Shown here: positions 10,198-22,900 of the stretch, one piece after another
Numbering within the stretch: position 1 is the first letter of the stretch
Layout: each line of letters begins with the position of its first letter
Position numbers and translations under genes: made by a program
The notes under the pieces: model-generated
Told to the model about the DNA's origin: nothing
Databases searched by the model: none
Seen by the model: only the letters and a program-made list of their open reading frames with translations
Source: Puffinus mauretanicus
Taxonomy: Eukaryota; Chordata; Aves; Procellariiformes; Procellariidae
Direction of reading: 5' to 3'
Assembly (NCBI GenBank): GCA_023333565.1
Contig: JAJKFH010001563.1
Span: forward strand, 186,001 to 250,000
Length of the DNA stretch: 64,000 nt

Positions 10198-12546
10198 ATG
10201 CAGCAACTGCATCTTCTCTGCCTCAGTCTCCTGGTGCTGGGATGTATCCTGGACGGTAAGAGGGAACCTCTCAGGCTGCCTTTCTTGCAGAAGGGAAAGG
10301 ATCCAGTTTCTTGCTCTCTTTTGCCTTTCCAGCAGACTTTCAGAGGGACCTATGGCTGGGGCTCTGTCGTAGCCCTCCTGCGTCCTCTGCTTGTAACCTG
10401 TCCCAGAGGGTTACTCACTCCTGCCCAAAGTCCAGGCAGGAGCCTGCAGGGCACTGGGGCTGGAAAGCTGTGCTTGGGAAAGGCCGTGGAGCAATCCTGC
10501 CTCCCAGTGCCCCAGCCCAGCTTGTGCACACTGGGATCGCCTTGATCCCATTCTCCCCAGCACACCAGGGGAGAGCATCCCTGCCACCCTTTGGCCTGGG
10601 GCAGCCTGGGGGCAAGTGGCAGGGGTGGGAGCCGGAGGGAAGGCGTGTGTTAGGCCAGAGCCCATGTTTGAGGGGCTGCTGGTGTTGAACACGGGGTTTG
10701 CGCAGGTCACAGCTGTCTGAGCGGGTGACACCAGGCCCTCTGCTCTGCTGCGGGGAGCTGGGGAGTCCAGACTCCTTGTGGTGTTGCACCACACCTTGCT
10801 GCCTGGGGTTACAGGCATCCCAGGGCACTGACAGCCTTAAAGGGCATTAACGGTGAATACTGCATTTGCTTGGAGGGCGACCTACGCCACAGTGAAGTGC
10901 AGAGGTGTGTCCCTCAGCTGTCACAGGATTGATCGGTGTGGGGCAAGCTGGTAATGGGGTAGCTGCAAAACCTATGACTGCTTCAGCAAATACAGCTGAA
11001 GCCATTCCCAGCCCTTCGGGAACGGGCGTCTTCAGTGTCACAGTATCCTGAAGCGGGGTGAAGACCCCCATCCTGCCCCACTTGCCAGCCAGCGCTGGCC
11101 CCGGGGCGGCAGGAGGGACCCAGGCATGCAGAAAGGCTGCCTGCTGCCCATCTGCTGTTTCTCACCTCGTTTGCTTTCTGTCGGAAAGAGGAAAAGGGCT
11201 CCTGGCACCGGGGCGTGGGGGCAATAAAACTCCTGCCTGCATGTGCAGCCGGGGTGGTGCGCGAGGGCATCGCTGGCGGGCACCATCCTGCCCCGCTCCG
11301 CCGGGGCAGCCCTGCAGCCCCCGCACCCTCCGGGGAAGCTGGGTGAAGGTGCAGCCGATCCGGGGAGAGCAACCTGAGCCTGCATGGTATGTTCCTTCCT
11401 CCAGTGCATGGCGGGAACAACGTCCTCGACTGCTGCCTGCGGACGAGGGAGACGCCCATCCCGCGACGGATAGTGCAGGGTTACCGGCTCCAGCTGGTGG
11501 AGGATGGCTGCGACATCCCGGCTGCTGTGTAAGAGCCCCAGGGTGGTGATGGCTCAGGGACAAGAGCCCCAGGGTGGTGATGGCCAAGGGATGGACCCTG
11601 GGGAGGCAGGGAGGGAGGCAGAGCAGGGTGAAGGAGGGATGTTGAGCTGGGTTTGGGGGCGAGGGATTAGGAAGGGTTGTGGAAGAGACCGTGGAGATCA
11701 GAGGCTGAGCAGGACAGACCTGCCAGGAGGGAAAAACTTGGGACAAAAGACAGGGAAGAAAGTCATCCCAAGGTAGAGATGGAGGAGGGCAGTGAGGGAG
11801 GCAGCGGGTGAGAGCTTGGGTTGCTCTGGAGCATGCCCGGGGTGTCCTACTCACCTCATCTTGGATTTTTTCCCGTGGGCTTGGCAGGTTCATCACTATG
11901 AAAGGCAAGCTCCTCTGTGCCCCCCTCCAAGCCCCGTGGGTGGTTCGCCTCCAAGAGAGGCTGGACGCCAGCTCTGCCAGGAAGGTAAGAGCAGCCCTGT
12001 GCTCAGCTGGGAATGAGGGCAGTCTGGGGCTGGATTTATCCGCCACCACACAGGCTTTTCCCAGTGTGATTGGGCTGCTGGGAAGAGCTGGGACATGCTC
12101 TATCAAGGCATGGATACTTCGTCTCTGTTTCCATCCCTCCTCCCTCCAACTGGAACCAGTCTGGCTCCTCTGCAATCCCTCTTCCACCCCAAATAAATGC
12201 GGCCCTGGGGCTGTTGCCGAGCCAGTGCCACCCTGGGCTGAGCCCAAGGGGTGCTACAGCGAGCCCAATGGGTGCTACACTGGGAGCAAACCCCCCCAAC
12301 TTCTGCCCTGCAAGCTTGGAGTTTGTAACTTGTGCACCTTCATGGGGAGGGCTTGCGATGAGTTTGGCGGGTGCTTTGCAAGCCTTGCCAGGTCCCTGCT
12401 TTACCACCATGGCTTGGCCAGGGGAGGTCACCCCTTAGTGACCACCCTAACCAGGGGAAGGGACCCTCAGGAGGCTCCTGCTCTGAGGATCATACTTATC
12501 ACAGCTGTGTTTTTCACTTCCCCAGGCCAAACCCCAAGGCAAGTAG
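10198..12546 (+). CDS. CCL19: C-C motif chemokine 19 (CCR7 ligand), 4 coding exons
   Basis: Secreted chemokine; known CCL19 proteins share the receptor CCR7 with CCL21 and are made by lymphoid stroma and mature dendritic cells. Coding exons are 10198-10255, 11405-11528, 11888-11984 and 12526-12546, with GT/AG borders and compatible phases, giving 99 residues (human 98). A signal peptide (about residues 1-19, MQQLHLLCLSLLVLGCILD) is followed by VLDCCLRTRETPIPRRIVQG, the third cysteine in EDGCDIPAAV, and the fourth in GKLLCAPLQAPWVVRLQERL. VFITMKGKLLCAP parallels VFTTLRGRQLCAP of human CCL19, and there is no long basic tail, which separates it from CCL21. The last exon codes only six residues before the stop. 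The spacing and phases match CCL21 (exon 1 phase 1, exon 2 phase 2), as expected of tandem duplicates. The start is the first ATG after the promoter. Confidence 0.9.
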
Positions 12547-13410
12547 GCTCCGAAGAAGCCTGTGGCCGGCTCCCAGCTGTGAATCTGAAGTTAATGGAGC
12601 TGACCTGTTTCCACCTCCAGCCACAGGGCCAACCTTCCTTGGGACTCACTCCAGTGTGCGGGGCTGGGCAGAGCCCTGCCTGCTCTCTCTTCTTCCCTCT
12701 GTCTCCGGTGTGACCCAGCAATCTGTGTCAGGCTGAGCCGGGGGCTGCTGGACCAGAGCCTCCACCTCCTTCACAACCTGGAAGCTGGTTGATGGACTGA
12801 TCTGCGAGATGAGTTTGGGGGGTCTCAGTTTTCCCTTCGGTGCAGCAGCTGTGACCTCCAGCACCAAACTGATCCCTTTGGTTTCCATCATCAGCCCAAA
12901 ACCTTCTGCAGTCCTTCTGCATCCCTGGGAATGGCTGCCAGGACTGGATAGTGCGGGGATGAAGGGGAGGAATGGGGATGTTCCTTGCCAGCCGTGCACT
13001 GTGCTGCTCCCTTGCTGAGAACAGCCTAGATGCCCTCGGGCAAAGCGTGGGCGATGCTGTTCCTCCCTCACATTCTGACTTCCCTGCACTGTTTCCCCTC
13101 CTGCCCTTCCTTGCACAGTTAGAAATAGAGCCAGTAATGCGGCAGCGGCAGAGTGGGCAACGATGTTGCCCTCGGCCCTTGCACTCCTCAGGGACATTGA
13201 CCCTCTTCTTGGTCCCCCAGCCTGCCACCGCGTTCAAAGCCTGCCCCACACTCCTGCCTGGGCAGGGATGCATGAGCAGTGTTCGCACCGCTCTCACGTA
13301 TTTGCTGCTAGATCTGTTTGATGCAACAATTACGGGTGTAAGTTGCTTCTTTTCTCTCTTTTTTATTGTGCTGTGATTTTGTTAAATAAAAAGAAAAGGC
13401 AAGCGGGTGG
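12547..13410 (+). terminator. CCL19 3' UTR and poly(A) signal
   Basis: The sequence after the CCL19 stop runs without a better signal to AATAAA at 13385-13390, so cleavage is expected near 13405. The implied 3' UTR is about 860 nt. No other exon was seen in it. Confidence 0.55.
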
Positions 13411-16400
13411 TTGGCCTGCCTCGTGTTTAAGCCCGAAGGCCAGTGTGGAGCGTGGGGCGTGCAGCCAGTGCTGCCTGTGATGCCGCAGCAGCAAGGGGGT
13501 TGTGCTGGGTTGCAAGGTGGGGAAAGGGGCTTTCATAGGGATGAAGGACACTTTCCACAGCAGATGGGCTGCAGGCTTCTCCTGGGAGCTCTCAGCGGGT
13601 ACCCTGCTCTGTGCTGCTGGGCCAGGCTGCCGGAGCGGGTCCCCAGGGGGTTGTATTGCAGACATGGGGTGGGAGGGAGCAAGCCAGTATTGCACCATCC
13701 AGCCCAAACCACTTCAGTCCCACCAGTGTGGCTGCTGGGCTGGAGTTCCCTGGCTCTCAGCTCCCATAGGAGTGTGGGACACAAATGAAGAGCTGCGGGA
13801 ACAGGAGTTTTGTCCTTGAGGTGAAGGGAAACTGAGGCACAGTGTGGCCGATTGCATCTGCCGATTGCCCTGGCAGTTCCGTGCTTGCTAGCAGCTGGGG
13901 TGCAGGGGAGAAGAAAGAGCTTTTGGGGAAATGGAGGCACATGAAGACACCTGCTCCTGGGCACGTCCATGGAAAAGACATGGAGGGCAGCCCACCAGCT
14001 CCTGCCCCTCATCACCAATGGGCTGGGACTAGCTGGCCATTTTCCTCCTGAGCCTTGGGTCTCCTGGGTCTGTGCCCTGGGACTATGGTCTTGCTGCCCC
14101 AAAGTGGCCTTATGTCCCCTTGGGAACTGCCCTTTTGCCCACGCCGTGTGATGTTTGAACAAAGCTGCTCTGATCGGGTGAAGCATGGGCCGAACATGCA
14201 TGAATGGGTTTGCATGGCCAACAGCCAGGCACCGTGCTCTCCCGTCAAACACCACAGTGTCAAACGTGACTGTCCACATTGTTAAATTATTTATGCTGTT
14301 CCTGGCCAGGCTCTGGTGCCAGACAGCAAGCCTGGGCACAGGCTGGGAGTGAGATGGCCCAGGGACTGTTCCGGAAGGCAGGAGGGACATGGCCACCAGC
14401 CCCTCCGGGGGATGGCATCCATGGTGGTGCAGCCAGGGGATATCCAGGCACCTGATGGCTTTTGCTGAGACTTGTTCAATGCAAGCTTAGCCTTGGCCCT
14501 TTTCTTCCCCTGGTCTGCTGGCTCTCTTGGTTGGTGGCCTGGGTTTCTTTTTCAGGTGTTCCCCCCGCCAAGGTTCTCCTCCTTGGTATCTGTGCACACG
14601 CAATGCCCTGGGCTTGGCTGTCTCTTGGCGTGACTTTGCCAGAGCACCAGCTCTGTCCCAGCTCATTAACTATAGTGACAGCCCCAGCAATACAATCCCT
14701 AGGAGGAGGAGGCAGAGGAGGAAGGCTGGTATGGGAAGAGAAGCCAAGACAAACAGTGTCAGTGGGAAAGGGGGATAACCAGTGTTTCCTTGGGCAGAAG
14801 CCTTCCTGCCACTTGCTCGGTGACCCGTGAAGGGCCGTGGATGGGGAGGAGGAGGATGCTCAGTGTGGATCTGCACCGGGGCTGAGCTGCTGCAGCTGGT
14901 GCGGGTCCCTGTGCAGGACAGGGGCTGCCGGAGGGGCTTAGCCTCTGGTGCATCATGTTCATCCTTGGCCTGAGGCTACCCTGACAACGAGCACAGTTGT
15001 CCTGGCCCAGTTCATTGGAAAGCTGAGGGAGAAGGGGCTTGCACTGATCTCTTGGGTGTTGGAAGCAGGTTTATCTACTTCCATGAGGGTTTGAGGGACT
15101 GCTTGGCCAAGCTGCCTGTAAAAGCATGGTTGCAAAGCCCATGGCTCCCATCTCTTCTGGGAGCAGTAAACACGCCCTCCTCAGAGCAATGCAGCCGTTC
15201 ATCACAGATCCCTGCCAGGTCCTTTTCTTTCCTGACTCTCAAGGGGGTGGTGAGCCAGGCCCCAGCTCTGGCAGCAAGCTGCCCTTACCCCCCAGTGAAG
15301 GACAGGAGGAGATGCTGTCCCAGGCCAGGTACGTGGTCCTGGCTGGCTGTCCCTCCTCCAGCCCTGCAGCAGCTGTCCCTACTCCAGAGCCCGATTCTTA
15401 GAAATCTGTCAAAAACCAGCAGGGCTCAGTACTTCGTAAACTACAGAGTGAGTTTTTCTGATACAAAATGTCAACAATCTCTTTAGCGGGAAACAGCCAC
15501 TTTCCTTAGAGAAAGCAGCTAGTCATTGCCATGTCAAAAAACTCGAGTCTCAGCCAAGAGCTAGTTTCAGTAAAAAATGTTCCAAGTCCTCCTGTTTCTC
15601 TCTCCCCAATCATGTTTTTCTTGCTCTTTGCCTTTGCTCACTGCATCTTCACTGGGGATCAGGATCAGGATCCGGATCCGTTGCAGTACGATGCAGACAT
15701 GCCCTCAGTAGTTCTGGGGCTATGTGCAGGGATGACTTTGGTATGAGGTGTTCTGGAGCATCAGTTGAAGCACCTGCAGTCCTTTATCCATGCCTGGGAC
15801 CTGTATTTCACATGTTGTGGAATAATAAGACATTATAACTGAAAAGCTTATTTGGAGCTGACAAAACAGCTGCTCTCTTGGTGACTGTGCACAAGACCAG
15901 GAAAGAAAGACAAGGCTGCATCTACACAAGCAAATTGAGCACGCTTTGGGTTGTTCTCTGGCTGCCAGAGATCGGAACACTCCTGTCTCTCCCAGGCACA
16001 GTGCAAGCTGTCTCAGATGCTTCCCAGGCTGCATTCAAGGGGCACAAGACACAGCAGGCACAATCTGCTACAGTCTCAGGATCTGACCTGGCATGGGCAT
16101 TCCCAGCCAGGAGGTAGGATTGGAGGTCCATAGCAAAAGCACCCCTCTGCTTCTCTGCAGCAAGAGCAGGCACCAAAGGGAAATGCTACGCTGGTCTCAC
16201 TTGGTGCCATAATAGCCCTTCCATGGGCTTTACTGGAACTGGTTTTGTCCCTTGCCTCCAAAGAGATGGTGTACTGGAGCTTTTTCTGTCACCAGCATCC
16301 CTCATGTGCTGCACACGTTGATCCTGGAGGGACCAGGGAGGAGCCGGCTGCACCGTCCCCGCATGCACCTGCAGGCAAGGCGAGCAGCACTGCGGGGGCT

Positions 16401-19400
16401 AGAAGCTGTTCCCCCTCCTACAGCCCAAACACGGCCTCTTCACATCGCTCCCTGGTGCAGAGGAGTCCTCGGGAGCTGTGAACATGCCCTGGGCATGTTT
16501 GCCAGTGCAAGGGCCAGTTGTCCCCTGTGCTGGTGGTCTCCTCCGCTTGGTGCCAAGGTAAGGGGCTGCTCTCCATCCGGCACCAGCGCCAGACCCGGCT
16601 GGCAGGGGCTCAGAGTTCTTGTGAGGAGATGGAACATGTGGACAGTTGGGAAGGGTGGGAAACCAGGTGAGGAAAAGCCCCTTTAGTCTCATCCCATTGC
16701 GCTGTTTGCTCTTGCCTAAACAGTAACATGTGTGGGTGATGGAGAGGATCCAGGCCTGACATCTCTCCCCGCCAGGCCCCTGCTCGCTCCCCTTTCATTC
16801 CCAGCATGTCATCATCGGTGCTGCTTGTCTGGACACTTTCTGCTGAGATTTGTCCTGTGGGAAGATGCCAGCACCCTTGGCCAGGCTGTGGGGCTCTGAG
16901 TAGGAGCTGGTGCCATGCCTGCTGCCCTCCTCCTGCAGCTGGGCTCTCCCTGGTGGTATCGCCCAGCCTGCACCTCCGTGGTCTGGCTTCTTGGTTCTGA
17001 TCCCCAGCACTGGAGCATGGGACCAGGGTGCTTGTTCTGGCCCAGGTCCCTGGACTCAAACCGAGCCCAGAAGTTGTCTGATATGGGGACCCTTGTGCCC
17101 ATGTAGGGCTGAGCTCTGTGCTTTTACAAGTTGCAGGTGCTACAGCTCATTGCAGTGTAGGTTCAGCCCCGAGACGGGCGCACCCTTGCCCAGATCCCAG
17201 GGCTCAGAGCACCCTTTGGAAAGGGAGGGGGGACCCAACCTCTCTGCCCTCAGATACAGTCACCTTCTCTTTATGCACAGTAGCAGTAAAAACTGGAGAT
17301 TAAAGAGAAAACCAGGAGGACAAGCAAATAGGAGATTTGTCCTGCTGCCAGAAGTCTCCGGAAAGTACCTTCCCCATTACCCATCCCTCCCAATGAACTG
17401 GTAGGCAGTGATGGAAGGCTTAATACCATTTCTGTGGCACTCCCCACCTCTCCCTCTTGTTTTCCTGCTTAGCCATGCCTCTAGGTAAGGCTTTCTCTGC
17501 AATCCGTGGTTTGCCCCTGGCCAGGAGGCTGGGGGGTAACCTGCCCTCCCTCCTTTTCTCAGTTGCTCTGCAACCACAGCAAAATGGCATGGCTGCACAG
17601 CAGAACAGAGCTGGGTCTGTAGGAGATTGAGGTGAGGTGGCACCAACCGGCTCAGACTGCAGGGATGGGCCTTGGAGGGGACTAATGAAGATCTGGGAGC
17701 CCCCTTAGCTCTGCTTGGGAACAGATGGGAGGGACAACCATGCTGAGGAAGGACAGCAGCAAAGAAGTCAAGATTTTGGAGCTTCTCATGAATTTGGGAA
17801 ATTGATGTGTAGCCTCAGGCTGGCTGGGATGCATTAAACTCATAAGCGTGAAAAACCTTTTCTTGTCCAGCATGGAAAGAGAGAGCCAGAAGATTGCTAG
17901 CAGTAAGGTAGACTCAGCTCTTCCTGTGATCCTTGTTTAGCTCTGTCAAGTGCAAACCTCTAATCCTGGGGTCTCCTTTCCCCTCTGTCTGCTTGGTCCC
18001 GTGCTGCCCAGTTTCTGCCCAGTTTCCTGGGACCCTTCTGCCCCAGGCTTTACCTGTGTAAAGTAAGGGGCTGTCCACAGGGATTTGACAGCTGTGTTGT
18101 GTCACTACAGATGTGGCAGGTGTGGTACATCTGCTCGGTTTGGGAAGTTCACTGTCCACAGCCTTCAGTCTGCCTCTTCCACAAACATATCTCACTCTTC
18201 TCCACTTTCCCACAGAAAGCAAGATTTTCTTTCTTGCAGATGTTTTGGCTGGGAAAATCCATCCTCCGCTGCACTGACTGTCCCCACTGCAAGCACAAAA
18301 CTGTGTTTATATGCACGTTCCTTAATCTTGTTTAAATTATCAAGCCATGACTTTCTACTGTCTCTGATGGGGAAGATGCTCCAGAAAAGCAGCATTTATT
18401 ATTGTGAGTCTTGTGAGCTGCCGAGGTGGTCTTTGGTGAAGAAATCAAGTACTTTCCTTGAAAGACCCCGCAACTTGTAGTTTTCCAGCTTTTATTTAGT
18501 TGATGTGGCTTTTGGAAAGGCACCCGACAGCATTTACAGAGATGGATGACAGCCACTATATTGCAAAGAACAAAAGCAGAAGTGTCCCGGATACGCTACG
18601 GCTACAGATTTTCCCTCTTCTCACAGTGCTTGGTTTCATTTCCCAGCTACTGCGCAATGCTCCAGCATCCTCCTCTGTCCCTGCCAAGGACAGCTACCCC
18701 AGGGAATTCCCGGTGTCGGAGCCTGCGGGGCTGTGGGTTTCATTGCCTGCCTGGGGAGAAAGCAGGGCTGAAGTCCACTGGGTTGATCCCTGCCGTTTCT
18801 GAAGGCCGTGTCCGTGCTGTGCGATGGCTCTTTGCTGAGCCTGTGGCATTCAGTTGGCCCGGGCAGGGCAGCAGGTCCTGGAGATGTTGGCACTGGGCTC
18901 TGCGCTTCTCACTTGGGGTAGGAAGGCTCTGCCCTGTTTGTGTTGCATTGCCCCGTATCTCAGCAGAGACTCTAAGAGCAGTAGATATTTTGCAGCATGA
19001 CAGAGGATGGTAGAAGGGAATCTCTTGAACCTTGGTTCAACCAGTTGGCCTGGTTTCAAACTAAACAGTCCTGCTGGTAGCAAATCCAATGCAGGTGGCT
19101 CGTTGCAAAAATTAGCATCTCCTGGCATGCTCGTGTGATATAGAACTGGTGTTTAAAACCGTGTTAGTGCAGACTAAAGCAAAAAATCACCACAAAGAGC
19201 CATTTGTGAGTCAGCCTCATACCCATAGGCTCAGATCTCCAGCCCAACTTGGCAGCTGGTGCAGTGGTAATGGGAGAAATGGGGACTGTCTTGCAGCTGT
19301 TGGGATGAGGACAAGGGTGTACACGTCCTGCAGCTTGCTGCCACTGCATCCAGGTTCTGTCCCCTTCCTTCCTGGCAGGGACAACTGTTTTAATTTATCT

Positions 19401-19485
19401 CTGAGCTTTTCAGTGAGGACTTTGGGCATCACTCATGAGTGATCCTGTAGTGCGGGAGTAATTTAAGTCAGTCTCGGTGGGAGAG
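13411..19485. other. Gene-free interval downstream of CCL19
   Basis: No chemokine-like or other recognisable exons were found on either strand. A short (GGATCA)n-like run occurs near 15655-15680. In mammals CCL27 sits between CCL19 and IL11RA on the chemokine strand; nothing here matched its CC motif exon. Confidence 0.4.
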
Positions 19486-19489
19486 GTGG

Positions 19490-19920
19490 TCCCGGATGGG
19501 ACAACTGGGCTCTGGAAAGGTGTGCACCCACTTGGGAGGGTTGTGGAGGACAGCAGTGAGTTTGGTCAGAGGTCTGGATGACCTGGCCTCCAAGCACAGG
19601 CTGAAGGACCTTGGGTTTACCCTGCTTCCAGGAATGGATAAAATGGTCTCCAAGTGCACAGAGGGATGCTGCGAAGAGAAAGTGAAAAAAGCACTCTTCT
19701 GAGTTTACTTCTGACAGGTCAAGAAACCACAGGAGTCCCCGGGGTCAGAATTCAGGGGGAAATTCCATTTAGCAGGAAAAGACAGCTGAAGAAATGCTAC
19801 ATCTCCACTGCAGAAAACTTTTACGGTTAGACCAGTGCCTGTTGGAAAGCTGTAAGTAGTGCTGGCCCTGGCTCAGCACAGGATGAGATTCGATGACCTG
19901 GGGCAGTCCTTCCTAATCCT
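19490..19920 (+). repeat. Degraded CR1 retroposon fragment, sense
   Basis: 'gtcagaggtctggatgacct' followed by 'cacaggctgaaggacc' parallels the common CR1 segment 'agaggtctggag... acaggctgagggagctgggg'. The end, 'gagattcgatgacctggggc', parallels the usual 'ggttggactcgatgatctt' near the CR1 3' end. Many indels show an old copy. The match was made from memory of the consensus. Confidence 0.4.
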
Positions 19921-22900
19921 TTTTTCCCCTCCATTATTCTGGCCCGTTATTCCTCTCTAGAAGGTGGAGGTGGCAGGATGGAGTCACACTTTGAAGGCCC
20001 CACCAATTGTTGGGTGTTTGGTGTGAGGCAGCCCATGGCCAGAAGAAACCCTTGTCCTGGTGCAAATCCAGGAGCTGACCTGGTGCCCATGCCATGGAGG
20101 TGCCATGGGAGCATGGGGAGAGGTCGGCAAGCTGGGCCGAAGGAAGCAGATCTTGTGTTGCATCCATGAGCCCTCTTTGAAGCCGAGCAGCCTGTGCAGA
20201 CGCTAACAGTAGAATGTGAACCATCAGAGGTGAAAAACAACGTCCTTGCTGTCACCATCTGGGCCACATGCTAGTGTGCTCCTGGCAAGGGCCTTGGCAG
20301 CCTTGGCTCTGTTTTGCCAGCATAATTTGAGTTTGGGTTTGAGAAAAAAAGAAAGCAATCCAAAGAGAGAAAAGAAAAGAGCTCTTCAGGGCAAACGTGA
20401 AGCCAAAGAGTTTAGCATTAAATGCCTTTTGAAAGCAGCTGTGGAGCCTTGCTCTGAGATAAATAAAGGCTGGTTTGAAGCTGGAGAGCTAGCTGGCAGG
20501 ACACACTGTTCCCATCTTGCCAAATGCTTCCCGGACCACCTGTCCTTGCAGGGCTGGGTTCCCTGCAGAGCTGCCGGGAGCTGCCACGGTGCCGGCAGAG
20601 TGGCTGGGTGTATCGCCAGGATCCTGATGCTCGGCCCGGGCTTGGAGCAGGGGCAGGGCTCAGGGTGTCATGGGGACAGGGAAGCCCTTGAGGGGTCCTT
20701 CCTCTCTCCAGAGAGCTTGGAGAGCTGTAGACCTTTCCACCTGGTGGTTTATCCCCATGCTTGTGAGGTTTTGAGGATTTTTGAGTGGGAGGCAGCCATG
20801 AGAGTTTGGCTGGCAGCAGATGCTTGACCCTCTGGTTAGTACTGAATGGAAGCTGTGGTTTTGGGTTGGTGGAAGGTCTGAAGCATCTGAGTCAAGGGAG
20901 TTTTAACCAAAGCGGGCCCTAAAGTGTTGGTGCTCAGTGCTTTAACAGAATGAGGAAGGGCTCGAACAGAAAACATCTGGAACAAGATCAGACGCCAGAC
21001 ACACTTCTAAACAAAGGAGATACATGTCTTTGGAAGAGAAAACAGACATGTATATGGAGATGGAGGGGGCCAACAGCAGGTTGGGTTTCTCTGGATCTCA
21101 TTTGTCTTCCTTGTGCTGCAACTGTCTAAAGTAAATGCTGGGGGGCTGTGGTGTGCCAGAACATGCCGGGGCCATTCATCACGGGCCGTGCTGGCAGCTG
21201 GGACAAGTCCGTGACGAGCAGAAGCTTCCAGCTATCCAGAGGGGCTCTGCCTTGTTTGCATCATCAGTTTTGAGGCTGCAGCCTTTCCCGTACTGCATGC
21301 AGGCAAATGCAGAGAGAGAACAACTTCTTTCAGCAGGGCATTAACCCCTGCAAATGTGACCCTGTGGTGCTTTTCTACAAGGGCTCTGGCTGGGCTTCAG
21401 GAGGGTCATTGCTCTCTCTGCTCCCAGAACCCCTTCAGCTCAGTCCGGGAAGGAATTCCTCCTGGTCCGAATCTCATCCCTCGTAGGGTATTTCTGGTTG
21501 CACTCATAGAAGCCTTCTGGGTCAGTACTTTCCAGTCTGAACAGTCCCAATCTGCTCAGCATTGCTTCTTCTCTTCCTGAGCTGCTCTCCTGTTCTGGCC
21601 AGTGTATGTGAAGATGAAGGGCAGGTAGTTCTGCAATGATTTGATATGGATCAAATCAGAGAAAGCTATGAAGGGCTTTCTCTGAAAGCCAGGAGATCGA
21701 GTCTGGGTACAGCTCTGGTGTGAAGAGATTCTGCAGCTCTGTGCCACACTTGCGTGGGCCATCAGGGACAGCATGGGCAAAGAGTCAAATGTAGAAATTC
21801 CCAAGTGAGCCTTTTTCTCAGCTCTTGCAAAGCAGCTGGAGGAGGCCAAGGTGGCTTCCCCATGGAGCAGAGGGGTCTGCGCTGCCCCAGAGGCAGCATC
21901 TTCCTTCCCAGCCTTCCTGTGGGATACTTCTGTCCAAGGATTTCCAGGCAGAGGATGACCAGGGCCAGGAAAAAGCCATCAAAGAGAGTAAAGCTGGAGT
22001 GTGTGGGGGCAGAGCTGCCAAGAGTGCAAAGGCAGCACAGGGCAGGGGAGCTGGGGAAGTTCTGAAGCAAATAAGTTGTACCAGGTTGGTATTCCTACTA
22101 GGGCACAGTAGCAAAGAGTGGAAAGTCCCTGGCTGGCTCTTCTGTGTCTGATAAGGCAGGCTGGCTCCATGCCCTGCCAAGGAAGGACTTGCTCGTGGAT
22201 CCTTTTTTACAGGAAACGGAGGGAAGAGTCATCAAGATAGCACTCAGAAGGATGGGAAAAGAAAAGGCAGACAGATCCCTCCTTCAGGCAGCTCCAAGCA
22301 CAGTCATCGTGTTAGCCAGGCCTCTAAACTGCATGGGGAAGCTGTTGGGAGGTCCTGGGCAGCAGGTCCAGGACTTCTCATCTGAAGTCTGCTAAGCCCC
22401 TGAGCTCCCCTCCCCTCTCCTCATGCTACCACAGTCCACTTAGAAGTGGATTACCCCCGGAAACCCTGAAGGTCTTTTAAAGCCTCCTTCTGCTTCAGTT
22501 AGACTGACCCAGGACCCCCCTTCAATTTTGGTTAAAAGCATCCTCCTTGCAGCTGGCTGCAGCGCTGCTGGGGCCAACCCAGCTGCTCCTGTGCTAACAT
22601 TGTTCCCAGGCCTAACACAAGCTCTGCCCATCCCTGAAACAACCAGGTTGCAAGTTTACAGCAAATGAGAGTGCCCTTTTCACACCCTCTGTAGATAAGT
22701 CATGGAAACTGGCACCGCAGGGTGCTGGAGGGGCACAGCCAGGGGCTGGACAAACCCATCATGGGTGGGTGCACGTGGGTCCCACACAAGCCCCACCTGG
22801 GAAAACTCCTGCACTAGTGATTCCTAGGCGCTGGGAGGGGGTGGCAGGGAAGGATGACTCTGGTTTGGTCTGTGTCTTGTGCTTTTTCTTAAGTGGTCTC

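Noticed and set aside
11162..12247. 361-codon minus-strand frame
   Set aside because: It runs antisense through CCL19 exons 2 and 3 and their introns with no domain or splice logic of its own.
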